Positions 45,185 to 54,784 of a stretch of 64,000 nt of DNA are shown one piece after another. The DNA comes from Mesorhizobium sp. M3A.F.Ca.ET.080.04.2.1. Its GTDB lineage: Bacteria > Pseudomonadota > Alphaproteobacteria > Rhizobiales > Rhizobiaceae. Below the pieces are notes generated by a model. The model was not told the origin of the DNA, made no database searches, and was given only the letters and a program-made list of their open reading frames with translations. Location of the stretch: assembly GCF_003952525.1 (NCBI RefSeq), contig NZ_CP034451.1:868001-932000 (forward strand). The letters run 5' to 3'. Both the position numbers and the translations under genes were made by a program. The stretch's first letter is position 1, and each line of letters starts with the position of its first letter.

Positions 45185-47221
45185 TCAGATATCCTTCGCC
45201 AGACGCAACGCATCGTAGATCGCGGCGTGGGTGTTGCGAGCCGAGACAGCGTCTCCGATGCGGAAGAGCTGAAATCGGCCCTGCGGATTGCGTGCGACCG
45301 ATTGCGGTTGCCCGGCGATGAGCTCATCGTGCGAGATCTCGCCTTGGTTGGTCGATTTGGGTTTCAGTTCGAAATAGATGTCGTCGAGCGGTATGGTGCC
45401 GTGATTGACGACAATCTGGTCCACGACACGCTGCTTGGACACGCCGCCGTAGTCGCTGCCGACATGTGCAATGAGCTGGTTGCCGCTCTTTTCGACAAAC
45501 TCGAGCCGATAGGTCACCGTGAAGGTCACATCGAGCTTCTGAAGAGATCTCATATAGGGCACGAGATTCATGGCCATGACCTCGGGTGAGAAGGACCGGT
45601 CCGGTGTCATGATCTCGACCTTTCCGCCGGCACCCGCGATGAATTCGGCAGCTTGCAGCGCTGCGTGGTCACCGGCGTCGTCGAAGATGAGAACATTGGT
45701 CCCCGGCTTCACGTCTCCCGAGATGATATCCCATGAGGACACCACCAACTCGTTGCCCTTGGAAAGCACCTCGGTGTGCGCCACCCCGCCCGTGGCAATG
45801 ATGACGACGTCCGGATTCTCGGCCTCGATGGTTTCGGCTTCCGCCCAGGTGTTGAACTGGATGGACACTCCGTGCTTTTCGCACTGGGCCATGCGCCAAT
45901 CGATGATGCTCATCATCTCCCTGCGACGCGGGCTCTGCGCCGTCAGGCGTATCTGCCCTCCGGGATGGCTTGCGGCCTCGAAGACCACCACCTCATGTCC
46001 GCGCTCACCCGCCACGCGGGCCGCCTCCAGGCCTGCCGGACCGGCACCCACGACGACAACTTTCTTGCGGGTCTCGGCCTTGGCGACGACGTGCGGCATG
46101 GTCAGCTCGCGACCTGTCGCGGCATTGTGGATGCAGTATGCCGCTCCACCCTGGTAGATACGGTCAAGGCAATAGTTGGCGCCCACACAGGGCCTGATTT
46201 CCTCTTCGCGCTTCTCGATGATCTTGCGCACGATGTGCGGATCGGTCATGTGAGCGCGCGTCATGCCGATCATGTCCACCTTGCCCGACGCGATCGCGTG
46301 GCGCGCAGTCGCCACGTCCGGTATCTTCGCTGCATGGAAGGTTGGGAAGTTCGTCGCAGCGCGAATCTCGCCCGCAAAATCGAGGTGCGGCGAGTTGGTC
46401 ATTCCCTGGATGGGAATAACGTCCGTCAAGCCCGCATCGGTGTCGATGTGGCCGCGGATCACGTTGAGGTAGTCGACAAGTCCGCTTTCCTTGAGGCGCT
46501 TGGAGATTTCAAGGCCCTCCGACTTGCCGGTGCCGCCGGGGAGACATTCATCCGCAGTGTATCGCAGGCCCAGGATGAAGTCCTCGCCCACCCGTGACCG
46601 GATCGCCTTCAAGACATCCAGGCAGAAGCGCAGGCGATTGTCGAGGGATCCGCCATAGGGACCGTCAAGCTCGTTGGTGAGCGGTGACGTGAACTGATCG
46701 AGCAGGTGGCCGTAGGCCTCGAGTTCGACGCCATCCATCCCGCCCGCCTTCATTCGCTCGGCGGCGTCTGCGAAGTCTTTGATGATGCGCTCGATATCCC
46801 AATCTTCGATCTTCTTGGGAAACGCGCGATGTGAGGCCTCACGGTGATGGGACGGAGCCACGACCGGAAGCCAATCGCCCTTGTCCCAGCGTGTGCGGCG
46901 CCCGAGATGGGTGAGCTGGATCATGATGGCGGCGCCCTCTTCGTGGACCGCATCGGTCATCTGCTTGATCCACGGCACGATCTCGTCCTTGTAGGCGAGC
47001 AGGTTGTTGAAAACAGGAGGGCTGTCCTTCGAAACCGCCGCAGACCCGGCTGTCATCGTCATCGCCACACCGCCCTTGGCCCTTTCCAGCGTGTAAGCAC
47101 GATAACGCTCCTTCGGCATCCCATCCTCCGGATAGGCCGGCTCGTGCGACGTCACGATGATGCGATTGCGCAGGGTCAAATGCTTGAGCTTGTAAGGCTG
47201 CAGAAGGGGATCGTTCGACAT
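45185..47221 (-). CDS. NADH:flavin oxidoreductase of the TMA-dehydrogenase/N-methylproline demethylase type
   Basis: A 678-residue three-part flavoenzyme: an OYE-like FMN barrel (residues about 1-340, LTHLGRRTRW), an iron-sulfur region and a C-terminal NAD(P)/FAD domain starting VVVVGAGPAGLEAARVAGERG (about residue 390). The cysteine region is CVGANYCLDRIYQGGAAYC (Cys345, Cys351, Cys363), three cysteines instead of the usual C-x2-C-x3-C-x11-C, the second being replaced by Ala with one residue lost. Family members demethylate N-methylated amines such as N-methylproline (stachydrine breakdown) or trimethylamine; the substrate is not fixed here. It is divergent from a TetR gene. Confidence 0.85.
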   Translation of the reverse strand: MSNDPLLQPYKLKHLTLRNRIIVTSHEPAYPEDGMPKERYRAYTLERAKGGVAMTMTAGSAAVSKDSPPVFNNLLAYKDEIVPWIKQMTDAVHEEGAAIMIQLTHLGRRTRWDKGDWLPVVAPSHHREASHRAFPKKIEDWDIERIIKDFADAAERMKAGGMDGVELEAYGHLLDQFTSPLTNELDGPYGGSLDNRLRFCLDVLKAIRSRVGEDFILGLRYTADECLPGGTGKSEGLEISKRLKESGLVDYLNVIRGHIDTDAGLTDVIPIQGMTNSPHLDFAGEIRAATNFPTFHAAKIPDVATARHAIASGKVDMIGMTRAHMTDPHIVRKIIEKREEEIRPCVGANYCLDRIYQGGAAYCIHNAATGRELTMPHVVAKAETRKKVVVVGAGPAGLEAARVAGERGHEVVVFEAASHPGGQIRLTAQSPRRREMMSIIDWRMAQCEKHGVSIQFNTWAEAETIEAENPDVVIIATGGVAHTEVLSKGNELVVSSWDIISGDVKPGTNVLIFDDAGDHAALQAAEFIAGAGGKVEIMTPDRSFSPEVMAMNLVPYMRSLQKLDVTFTVTYRLEFVEKSGNQLIAHVGSDYGGVSKQRVVDQIVVNHGTIPLDDIYFELKPKSTNQGEISHDELIAGQPQSVARNPQGRFQLFRIGDAVSARNTHAAIYDALRLAKDI

Positions 47222-47265
47222 CCGACGGACTCCGGGCTGAGACAGGCAAGCGTGAACGCTATTCG

Positions 47266-47331
47266 AAAATGTACATCTGTGTCAAGTTCATGTTCTAAGA
47301 TGTCAGCTTAATCGACGTAGGCGTACATTTT
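47266..47331. promoter_or_regulatory. Inverted AAAATGTAC sites in the flavoprotein/tetR region
   Basis: AAAATGTAC (47266-47274) and its exact complement GTACATTTT (47323-47331) face each other 48 bp apart in the 149-bp divergent region. Such paired sites suit two TetR dimers or a looped arrangement. Inference only. Confidence 0.4.
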
Positions 47332-47370
47332 GCTGGTTCTGACTTCGACATTTTGTTAGGAAGCAAGCTC

Positions 47371-48000
47371 ATGGAGCAAATTTCGAACGATAGCCGATGG
47401 CGCGGATCTGCGGAGGGGTGGCTCGAAGCCGCCTACGACCTGCTTCTCGAATCCGGAGTCGATACCGTCAGAATTTCGCCCCTTGCCAAGACGCTGGGCC
47501 TGTCGCGCACCAGCTTCTATTGGTTCTTCAAGGATCGGGAAGAACTGCTTGCAGCGCTGGTGACCCGTTGGCGGGACAAGAACACCGGCAACCTCGTCAA
47601 GCAGGCCGAGGCATATGCCGAGACGGTCGCCGAAGCGATGCTGAACGTCTTCGACTGCTGGCTCGACAAGTCCTTGTTCGATTCTCCGTTCGAGTTCGCG
47701 GTCAGAAGCTGGGCGCTTCAGTCTCCCGACATTCTGGCGGAGGTGCAGAAAGCCGACCAGATGCGGCTCGACGCGATGAGCCAAATGTTCATCCGCTTCG
47801 GCTACGAGCAGAGCTCAGCCGACGCCCGAGCGCGCACCGTCTACCTCGTGCAGATCGGCTACATCTCAATGCAGACCAAGGAAGATCTCGCGGCCCGCAT
47901 GAAGCGAATTCCCAAATATGTGGAGATCTTCACCGGGAAGTCTCCCCAGCAGCGCGAACTGGACCGTTTCTTCGCCAGGCATAGCTATTCGGGGAATTGA
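47371..48000 (+). CDS. TetR/AcrR family regulator
   Basis: A 209-residue regulator. The N-terminal helix-turn-helix reads WLEAAYDLLLESGVDTVRI then LAKTLGLSRTSFYWFFKDRE, the TetR DNA-binding signature, followed by an all-helical ligand domain. The ATG at 47371 has AGGAAG about 9 nt upstream. Divergent orientation suggests it controls the flavoprotein gene. Confidence 0.88.
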   Translation: MEQISNDSRWRGSAEGWLEAAYDLLLESGVDTVRISPLAKTLGLSRTSFYWFFKDREELLAALVTRWRDKNTGNLVKQAEAYAETVAEAMLNVFDCWLDKSLFDSPFEFAVRSWALQSPDILAEVQKADQMRLDAMSQMFIRFGYEQSSADARARTVYLVQIGYISMQTKEDLAARMKRIPKYVEIFTGKSPQQRELDRFFARHSYSGN

Positions 48001-48193
48001 AGCAACGTCGAGAATTGCAATTGCGGACCCGGTCGAGCGCCGAGCCCGCGCATTTGCCAAGCCGGGATGCGCGCAGCCGCTCTCGACGCCGATATTTGCG
48101 ATGGCCTTCACAGCCCGAAACAGGCGCCTCGGTTGAGGCAGGTAAGCGAATTCTGCATGTTCAGCCAACCAATTTGCAGGTGAACCTGAGATG
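48001..48193. other. Intergenic sequence without a supported gene
   Basis: Together with 48194-48403 this is about 400 bp between the TetR gene and the convergent binding-protein gene. Nothing was recognised in this part. Confidence 0.5.
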
Positions 48194-48358
48194 TCAAAAC
48201 TCTTTCCGCGTCTGTTTTCGCCTGTAGAGAAGAATGTGGGTGCCTTGCTCGATTTCTTCCTTCAGTCCGTCATAGAGGCAGTCATGCATCCGCTGCACAA
48301 GTTCCTCGTCGGAAAGCTCTGACCTTGCTGTAGGTTCGATATCGAAAAGTCGGCCGGC
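48194..48358 (-). pseudogene. Truncated remnant of a corrinoid (B12-binding) methyltransferase protein
   Basis: A minus-strand frame ending at a TGA (48194-48196) reads ...EPTARSELSDEELVQRMHDC then LYDGLKEEIEQGTHILLYRR and a short unrelated tail. From memory of the family, this matches the N-terminal helical segment of MtbC/MttC-type corrinoid proteins (DEELVQxMHDxLYDGLKEEI then a GTxILL block), which should continue into about 180 further residues with a DxHDxG cobalamin site. Here it ends after about 45 codons and has no in-frame ATG at its expected start; an ATG at 48358-48360 is in another frame. It lies downstream of the binding-protein and mttB genes on the same strand, where a corrinoid partner would be expected. 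Confidence 0.65.
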
Positions 48359-48403
48359 ATCTGAACGAACAGGTGCCGGCCCAGATCAGCCCTGGGAGTG
48401 GGC

Positions 48404-50053
48404 TCAGGCATCCAGCCAGACGTTCTGAAAGTCCATTTCGTAGGTCTGGTGCATTCCGTAGTTCTTCACCTTCTTGTTCATGTGGCAGTAGAGCTTCTGC
48501 CAGAACGGCTGGATGATGACGCCGGAATCCTGCAGGATCTGCTCGACGTCCTTCATGACTTCCTTGCGCTTGTCGGGATCGGCGAGCGAAAGTGCTTGCT
48601 TGAGCTTGGCGTCGAAATCCGGATTGGCAAAGGCCGTCTCGTTCCAGGCCTCTCCCGAGCGATAGCCGAGCGCAAGCACCTGAACGCCGAGCGGACGCAT
48701 GTACCAGATCGTCATCGAATAAGGATATTTCGTCCAATCGTTCCAGAAGGTCGAGCCCGGAAGCACGGTACGCTTCACCTTGATACCGGCCTCGCGCAAT
48801 TGGCCGGCGATCGCATCGCCGGTGTTCTTCTGCCATTCGTCCTCGACCGTGATAAGTTCATGCTCGAAGTCGGCCTGTCCGGCATCCGCCATCAGCTTCT
48901 TGGCGGCGGCAGCGTCCCGCGTCTTCTTGGGCAGAGGGTAGTATTCGGGATGGATCGGGCTGACGTGATGGTTCTCGCCCACCGTGCCGCGCCCGGCGTA
49001 GCCGAGTTGCATGACGGCATTGTTGTCGACTGCCATCTGCAGCGCGTTGCGCACCCGCTGGTCGTCATAGGGTTTGTGCGTGATGTTGGTGCGGGCAACA
49101 AGCGTGGTCGCCGTGGCGACCTCCGACTTCACCAGATCCATCTTGTCGAGGGCGTCGATAAAGTCGGCCGGCGTTTCGAAATCGAGGTCGATCTCGCCGG
49201 AATCGAAGGCGTTCACCGTGGCGTTGAAGTCAGTGCCGTAGTCAATGAACTCGACACTGTCGAGCGGCGCTTCGCCGCCCCACCACTTGCCGTTCTCGCG
49301 ACGCTTGACGACCGCCTTCTGGCCGACGTCATAGGACACCAGTTCGAAAGCTCCCGTACCGATCGGCTTCTTGATCGGGTCGGCGCCGTCCTTGTCGAAG
49401 TCGCGATGCACGACCAGCGCCGGATAGTCGGTGAAGCCCGGTATGATCGCGATATCGGGTTCGTTGAGCTTGAGCTTGACGGTGAGGTCATCGACCTTGG
49501 TGATCGCGCCATCCTTTGCCTTCCCCGTCTTGGCGTCGATCAGCGCGCCGACGCGAGCGGCCATGGAATTGCCGGAAGCGCCCTTCTCGCACCAGCGGTT
49601 CAGGTTGGCGACCACGTCATCGGCGTTGAAGGCATCGCCATTGTTCCAGGTCACGCCCTTGCGCAGATGCAGGGTGTATTCGGTGGCGTCGTCATTGACG
49701 TCCCAGCTTTCGAGCAGGACCGGCTCGAAGGTGAACTGGTGCGTGTAGCGCACCAGCGGCTCCAGCCAGGTGCGGGTGACGTTTGCCATCTCCGTCCAGT
49801 CATAGGTGCGCGGATCCTTCTGCGCCTTGACCGACATAGAGACATGCAGCGTGCCACCCTTCTTGGGCTCCTCGGCCAGCGCTTTGGTCGGCGCGGCAAG
49901 GCCGATCATGCCATAGGCAAAAGCCGTGGAGGCGCCGAAAGCGCTTGCCAGCGCCAGGAATTCGCGCCGGTCCATGCGGCCGGCCCGTGCGTCCTCGGCC
50001 ATTGCCTCGATCGCGCCGGGAACGCGGTCGCCGTTGCTTTTGAAAATCGTCAT
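48404..50053 (-). CDS. Tat-exported ABC substrate-binding protein (family 5, Dpp/Opp type)
   Basis: A 549-residue SBP_bac_5 protein. The N-terminus carries a twin-arginine signal [17 protein letters not shown] followed by a hydrophobic stretch, then GGTLHVSMS, the start of the mature fold. ATG 50053 has GGAGAAAG upstream. It is the gene after mttB (46 bp), so the two are probably co-transcribed. No permease or ATPase genes follow, so the transporter partners are elsewhere or were lost. The ligand is likely a quaternary or N-methylated compound by context only. Confidence 0.88.
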   Translation of the reverse strand: MTIFKSNGDRVPGAIEAMAEDARAGRMDRREFLALASAFGASTAFAYGMIGLAAPTKALAEEPKKGGTLHVSMSVKAQKDPRTYDWTEMANVTRTWLEPLVRYTHQFTFEPVLLESWDVNDDATEYTLHLRKGVTWNNGDAFNADDVVANLNRWCEKGASGNSMAARVGALIDAKTGKAKDGAITKVDDLTVKLKLNEPDIAIIPGFTDYPALVVHRDFDKDGADPIKKPIGTGAFELVSYDVGQKAVVKRRENGKWWGGEAPLDSVEFIDYGTDFNATVNAFDSGEIDLDFETPADFIDALDKMDLVKSEVATATTLVARTNITHKPYDDQRVRNALQMAVDNNAVMQLGYAGRGTVGENHHVSPIHPEYYPLPKKTRDAAAAKKLMADAGQADFEHELITVEDEWQKNTGDAIAGQLREAGIKVKRTVLPGSTFWNDWTKYPYSMTIWYMRPLGVQVLALGYRSGEAWNETAFANPDFDAKLKQALSLADPDKRKEVMKDVEQILQDSGVIIQPFWQKLYCHMNKKVKNYGMHQTYEMDFQNVWLDA

Positions 50054-50099
50054 TTTCTTTCTCCCATTGGTTTGAGCGGGTTTTCGCCCATTCTTTCTC

Positions 50100-51650
50100 T
50101 CAACTAACACTATCAGGCAGCGTTGCCTCGCGTCGCGCTACAAAATCTCTGAGGCCCTCGGCAATGCCCTCGTCGAGCTTCGGCTCCTGGTAATCAGCGA
50201 GCATGCTGCGAGCCTTCTCCCGACCGCGCGTGTCATGATCCTTCGCACCCTCGGCGCTCCATTGCTCGAAGGAGTTGTAGTCCATGATGGTCGGCATGAA
50301 AAAGGCCTTCTCGAAATGATCGAGCGTGTGCTGGGTACCGAGGAAGTGCCCTTGCGGCCCGACCTCGCGCACCGCCGCCATCGCCTCCTTGAAATCATCG
50401 AAGGAAACGCCGCCGGCATATTTGTACCAGCCGGCAAGCTGCTCGCAGTCGGTGGCGAATTTCGAAAAGCCGCAGGTGAGACCCGCCTCGAGCCAGCCGG
50501 CCGAGTGCCAGATATAATTGGCCCCGGCAAGGATCGCCGCGTGCATCAGCATGTTCGCTTCGTAACCAGCCTGGGCGTCATTGAGCTTCGAACCGACATG
50601 GAAGCCGGAGGTGCGCCACGGCAGCTTGTACTTCCGCGCCAGCGCGCCCATCAGATACATCATCTGGGCGGCTTCCGGCGTGCCGCCCATCGGGGCGCCG
50701 GTCTTCATGTCGACGGTGACCATGAACTGGCCGTAGATCTGCGGCGAGCCCGGGCGAATGAGCTGGGTAAAGGCGACACCCGCAAGCGCCTCGGCGTTGA
50801 CCTGCGCGACCGCGCCGACCGCGGAGGCCGAGGTCGACGCGCCGCACAGCGCAAAAGGCGCCAGGATCAGCGGCTGGCTGTTGCGGGCATAGACCCTCAT
50901 GGCGTCGATCATGGTGGCGTCCCACACCAGCGGCGAATTGCAGTTGGTGATCGAAACCAGCACCGGGTTGTCGCGGACGAAGTCTTCGCCGAAGACGATG
51001 CCGGCCATCGCCATTGTGTCTTCGGCCCGCTCCTTGGACGTCACGATGCCCATGAACGGCTTGTCGGAGTGCTTAAGCGCCGAATGGATAATGTGGAGAT
51101 GGCGCTTCGGCACCGGAATCTCCATCGGCTCGCAGATGATCGAGCTCGACGAATGCAGCGCCGGCGCCATGTAGGCAAGCTTGTGCAAGTTGTTGAGATC
51201 GGCCAGCGTGCCGTAGCGCCGATTGTTGTCGAGGTCACGCACATAGGGTGCGCCATACATCGGCACGAAGATCGAGTTCTTGCCGCCGACCCGCACGGTG
51301 CGCTCAGGGTTGCGCGCGTTGAGGGTGAATTCCGACGGGACCTTCGACACGAGCTCCAGCAGCAATGCGCGGTCGATGCGGACTCGCGTCTCCTTGACGT
51401 CGGCGCCGGCCGCCTTCCACTGGGCGATCGCTTCCTCGTCGCGGAACTCGCAGCCGACCTCTTCAAGAATGCTGAGCGACTCTTGGTTGATCAGTTCCAC
51501 CGCTTCGTCGGGAACGATCTGATAGACGGGAATTTGACGGACCAAGGTCGGGAACGACGCAATCGGCGCGCTCCTCAGCGCCTTGCGCCCAAGGCGGCCG
51601 CCACCGCGACGATGAGTAGGTTCGGTCGCTTCCGCAGCCAGTCCGTTCAT
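50100..51650 (-). CDS. MttB-superfamily (non-pyrrolysine) methyltransferase
   Basis: A 516-residue COG5598 protein with [15 protein letters not shown] near residue 57, the TIM-barrel segments [12 protein letters not shown] and [16 protein letters not shown], and the C-terminal [20 protein letters not shown]. No in-frame amber codon interrupts it, so it is the non-pyrrolysine class, whose known members transfer methyl groups from glycine betaine, proline betaine or carnitine to a corrinoid protein. GGAGG precedes the chosen ATG; an in-frame reading ten codons longer is possible. The neighbouring LysR gene is divergent. The corrinoid partner is present only as the remnant at 48194-48358. Confidence 0.88.
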   Translation of the reverse strand: MNGLAAEATEPTHRRGGGRLGRKALRSAPIASFPTLVRQIPVYQIVPDEAVELINQESLSILEEVGCEFRDEEAIAQWKAAGADVKETRVRIDRALLLELVSKVPSEFTLNARNPERTVRVGGKNSIFVPMYGAPYVRDLDNNRRYGTLADLNNLHKLAYMAPALHSSSSIICEPMEIPVPKRHLHIIHSALKHSDKPFMGIVTSKERAEDTMAMAGIVFGEDFVRDNPVLVSITNCNSPLVWDATMIDAMRVYARNSQPLILAPFALCGASTSASAVGAVAQVNAEALAGVAFTQLIRPGSPQIYGQFMVTVDMKTGAPMGGTPEAAQMMYLMGALARKYKLPWRTSGFHVGSKLNDAQAGYEANMLMHAAILAGANYIWHSAGWLEAGLTCGFSKFATDCEQLAGWYKYAGGVSFDDFKEAMAAVREVGPQGHFLGTQHTLDHFEKAFFMPTIMDYNSFEQWSAEGAKDHDTRGREKARSMLADYQEPKLDEGIAEGLRDFVARREATLPDSVS

Positions 51651-51730
51651 GGAACCTCCATCCCTTCCAGTTCCGGTCAACTTAGCGAGGCGAAATGTGA
51701 CTGTGACGCTGGAAAATCCTGATCTCTAGT

Positions 51731-51745
51731 ATAAGCTATGCTTAT
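51731..51745. promoter_or_regulatory. Palindrome overlapping the LysR start codon
   Basis: ATAAGC-TAT-GCTTAT, a perfect 15-bp palindrome with a T-N11-A core, located between divergent mttB and the LysR gene and covering the LysR ATG (51738-51740). Suits a LysR-type site used for autoregulation. A second in-frame ATG at 51744 could be the true start. Confidence 0.5.
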
Positions 51746-52658
51746 GCGAAATCTGCGTCAACTTCTCCCCTCGGCCGGCAGCCTGATTGTCTTCGAGGCG
51801 GCAGGCCGGCTGTCGAGCTTCACCGCCGCCGGGCGCGAGCTCGGCATGACGCAAGCCGCCGTTTCTTACGCGGTGCGTGGCCTGGAGGAGCAGCTCGGCG
51901 TCAAGCTCTTCCAGCGCCGCCACCGCCAGGTGCTCCTGACGGAGGCCGGCGAGCGCTTCCATGCCGATGTCTCGCTGGGCCTGTCGCATATCCGCAAGTC
52001 GGCCGAGGACCTTCGCCTGCAGGCGACCGGCGGGCATGTGACGGTTGCCGCATCGACGGCGTTCGGCTCCTTCTGGATGATGCCGCGCCTGCAGCAGTTC
52101 CGCGACGCGCTGCCGGGCATTGATCTGCGCATCCAGACCGCCGACCGCGACCTCGACATCATCGCCGAAGGCATCCCGCTCGGCGTGCGCGGCGGCTTGC
52201 CCGCGCACTGGCCGGACTATCATTCGCTGCCCCTCGCCGACGAAGAGATCTTCCCGGTCGCTGGCCCCGGCTATCTGGCGAAGTTCGGGCCGCCCGAGAC
52301 CGTCGCGGAACTGGCCACGCACCGGCTCATCCATCTCGAGGAGCCCTACCGCGAGGCCCCGAACTGGGACGAATGGTTCGCATCCGCCGGGACCAGCCTG
52401 CGCAATGCCGAACGCGGACTGCGCATCAACGACTACGCCCTTGTGATCCAGGCGGTGATGGAAGGACAAGGCATCGCCCTCGGGTGGCGGCACCTTGTCG
52501 AGCGCCTCGTTGCGGCGGAACTGCTGGTGCCGCTGACCAATCATGTGCTCAGGACCGGGATCGCGTTCTACGTGATCTGGCCGAAGAACCGAGAGCTCAG
52601 CGACAACGCGCGCAAGGTACGGGATTGGCTGGCAGCGCAGGCGAGGCAATCGAACTAG
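51738..52658 (+). CDS. LysR family regulator (GcvA-like) divergent from mttB
   Basis: A 306-residue LysR protein. The DNA-binding domain has [20 protein letters not shown] and [20 protein letters not shown], with the effector domain starting about residue 95 ([19 protein letters not shown]). ATG at 51738 or 51744. Probably activates the mttB-binding-protein operon. Its stop is 40 bp before mutL. Confidence 0.92.
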   Translation: MLMRNLRQLLPSAGSLIVFEAAGRLSSFTAAGRELGMTQAAVSYAVRGLEEQLGVKLFQRRHRQVLLTEAGERFHADVSLGLSHIRKSAEDLRLQATGGHVTVAASTAFGSFWMMPRLQQFRDALPGIDLRIQTADRDLDIIAEGIPLGVRGGLPAHWPDYHSLPLADEEIFPVAGPGYLAKFGPPETVAELATHRLIHLEEPYREAPNWDEWFASAGTSLRNAERGLRINDYALVIQAVMEGQGIALGWRHLVERLVAAELLVPLTNHVLRTGIAFYVIWPKNRELSDNARKVRDWLAAQARQSN

Positions 52659-52698
52659 TCCCTCCCGCATGCGCCGCGAATCCGCCTATAATCGCGCC

Positions 52699-54585
52699 AT
52701 GCCCATCCGCCAGCTTTCCGAAACGATGATCAACCAGATCGCCGCCGGCGAGGTCATCGAGCGTCCTGCGAGCGTGGTCAAGGAACTGGTCGAAAACGCG
52801 CTCGACGCCGGTGCTTCGCGCATCGAGGTGGTCACCGCTGGGGGCGGCCTGAACCTGATCCGCGTCACCGACGATGGCTCCGGCATCCCCGAACCGGAGC
52901 TGGCGCTGGCGGTCGCCCGTCACTGCACCTCCAAGCTTGCCGACGACATCCACGACATCCGCTCGCTTGGCTTCCGCGGCGAGGCCCTGCCATCGATCGG
53001 CTCCGTCGCGCGGCTGTCGATCCGCTCGCGAACAGCCAGCGGCGATAGCGCGGCCGAGATCGGCATCGAGGGCGGCCGTCTCCTGCCCGTCAGGCCGGCG
53101 GCGGCCAATCGCGGCACCACGGTCGAGGTGCGCGACCTGTTCTTCGCCACACCGGCCAGGCTCAAATTCATGAAAGGCGAGCGGGCCGAAAGCTCGGCCA
53201 CGAGCGACGTGGTCAAGCGCATCGCCATCGCCTTCCCCCACGTGCGCTTCACGCTCGCCGGCGCCGACCGCTCGACCCTGGAGCTGCCGGCAACAAGCGA
53301 CACGCCCGAAGGCCGGCTCGCCCGCGTCGCGCAGGTGATGGGCACCGACTTTCCCGATAACGCCATCGCCATCGATGCAGTCCGCGACGGCGTTCATCTT
53401 GCCGGCCACGTCTCGATCCCGTCCTACACGCGCGCCAACGCGCTGCAGCAATATGCCTATGTCAACGGCAGGCCGGTGCGCGACAAGCTGATTGCCGGCG
53501 CGATTCGCGGCGCTTTCGCCGATGTCCTGCCGCGCGACCGGCACGCGGTGACGGTGCTTTTTCTTTCGCTCGATCCGGCAACTGTCGACGTCAACGTTCA
53601 TCCGGCCAAGGCCGATGTGCGCTTCCGCGATCCGGGCCTGGTGCGGGGACTGATCGTCGGCGCCATCCGCGAGGCACTGGCCGGCGCCGGCATCCGGGCT
53701 GCCACCTCGGGCGCCGCCGGCATGATGGCGGCGTTCCGGCCGGGCGCGGCGCCCTTCGCGCATCCTGGCCCCGCCAACGGACACCGCAGCTACGATGCGG
53801 CCTATCGCGCCTCCGGCTTCAGCGGCTTCGATCATGGTTCGAATTTGGCGCGCTCGCCGCAGCGTCCGCTCGACACGGGTTATGGCGATCCTCGGCAGCA
53901 AAGGGGCGGCTTCGCGGAGAACGACCAGGCGGCCTTCGATACCGGCCCGCTTGCCAGCGCCGATGCGCGGGCCGGCGAGAGCGCGCCGGCCGAAGCGTTG
54001 CTCGGGATGGTGCTGGGCGCGGCACGCGCGCAGGTGCATGAGAATTACATCGTCGCACAGACGAGGGATTCGCTGGTTATCGTCGACCAGCATGCCGCGC
54101 ATGAGCGGCTTGTCTACGAAGCGCTGAAGAACGCGCTGCATGCGCGCGCCGTGCCTTCGCAGATGCTGTTGCTGCCGGAGATCGTCGACCTGCCGGAAGA
54201 GGATGCCGAGCGGCTGGCCATGCATTCGCATACGCTCGCCAAATTCGGCCTCGGCCTGGAACGCTTCGGGCCGGGCGCGGTGGCGGTGCGCGAGACGCCA
54301 TCGATGCTCGGCGAAACCGACGTGCAGCAGCTGGTGCGCGACCTTGCCGACGAAATCGCCGACAACGATACCGTCGAAACGCTGAAGGAGCGTTTGGACA
54401 AGATAGCGGCGACGATGGCCTGCCATGGCTCGGTGCGCTCGGGCCGGCTGCTCAAGGCGGAGGAGATGAACGCGCTTTTGCGCCAGATGGAGGCGACCCC
54501 GGGCTCCGGCACCTGCAACCACGGACGTCCGACTTACATCGAGCTCAAGCTCGCCGACATCGAAAGGCTGTTCGGGCGGCGGTGA
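52699..54585 (+). CDS. mutL: DNA mismatch repair protein MutL
   Basis: A 628-residue MutL. The GHKL ATPase motifs are [11 protein letters not shown] (about 32), TDDGSGI (about 55) and [11 protein letters not shown] (about 92). The C-terminal domain carries [12 protein letters not shown] (Asp463 to Glu474), the DQHA-x2-E-x4-E endonuclease motif, plus [10 protein letters not shown] and GTCNHGRPT. It is therefore the nicking type found in bacteria without MutH. ATG 52699 begins the conserved [19 protein letters not shown]; ribosome-binding site weak. Confidence 0.96.
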   Translation: MPIRQLSETMINQIAAGEVIERPASVVKELVENALDAGASRIEVVTAGGGLNLIRVTDDGSGIPEPELALAVARHCTSKLADDIHDIRSLGFRGEALPSIGSVARLSIRSRTASGDSAAEIGIEGGRLLPVRPAAANRGTTVEVRDLFFATPARLKFMKGERAESSATSDVVKRIAIAFPHVRFTLAGADRSTLELPATSDTPEGRLARVAQVMGTDFPDNAIAIDAVRDGVHLAGHVSIPSYTRANALQQYAYVNGRPVRDKLIAGAIRGAFADVLPRDRHAVTVLFLSLDPATVDVNVHPAKADVRFRDPGLVRGLIVGAIREALAGAGIRAATSGAAGMMAAFRPGAAPFAHPGPANGHRSYDAAYRASGFSGFDHGSNLARSPQRPLDTGYGDPRQQRGGFAENDQAAFDTGPLASADARAGESAPAEALLGMVLGAARAQVHENYIVAQTRDSLVIVDQHAAHERLVYEALKNALHARAVPSQMLLLPEIVDLPEEDAERLAMHSHTLAKFGLGLERFGPGAVAVRETPSMLGETDVQQLVRDLADEIADNDTVETLKERLDKIAATMACHGSVRSGRLLKAEEMNALLRQMEATPGSGTCNHGRPTYIELKLADIERLFGRR

Positions 54586-54606
54586 GAAACCACATAGGGC
54601 GCAGAC

Positions 54607-54732
54607 CCCCACCCGGACCTTCGGCCCGACCTCTCCACAAGGGGGAGGTAGGGCGCCGCGCCTTAACCCTCCCCCTTGTGGCCCCGTGTGGGGAGGGTCG
54701 CTGCGCCAGCAGCGGAGTGAGGGTCCGAAAAG
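54607..54732. repeat. Palindromic intergenic element after mutL
   Basis: CCACAAGGGGGAGG (54635-54648) and its exact complement CCTCCCCCTTGTGG (54668-54681) form a 14-bp stem with a 19-nt loop. Weaker outer complementarity extends to about 54607 and 54732. A different family from the 150-bp element. It sits between convergent mutL and the EamA gene and may terminate both. Confidence 0.65.
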
Positions 54733-54784
54733 AGCCGCTTTCAACGGCACTTTTCGATGTGAAAGATGAAGCCTGCTCTTTGAT

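Noticed and set aside
50100-51650. Pyrrolysine-containing MttB
   Set aside because: The frame is continuous with no in-frame TAG, so it is the non-pyrrolysine class.
51651-51730. Cobalamin riboswitch upstream of mttB
   Set aside because: The divergent gap is under 90 bp and shows no B12-box-like sequence.
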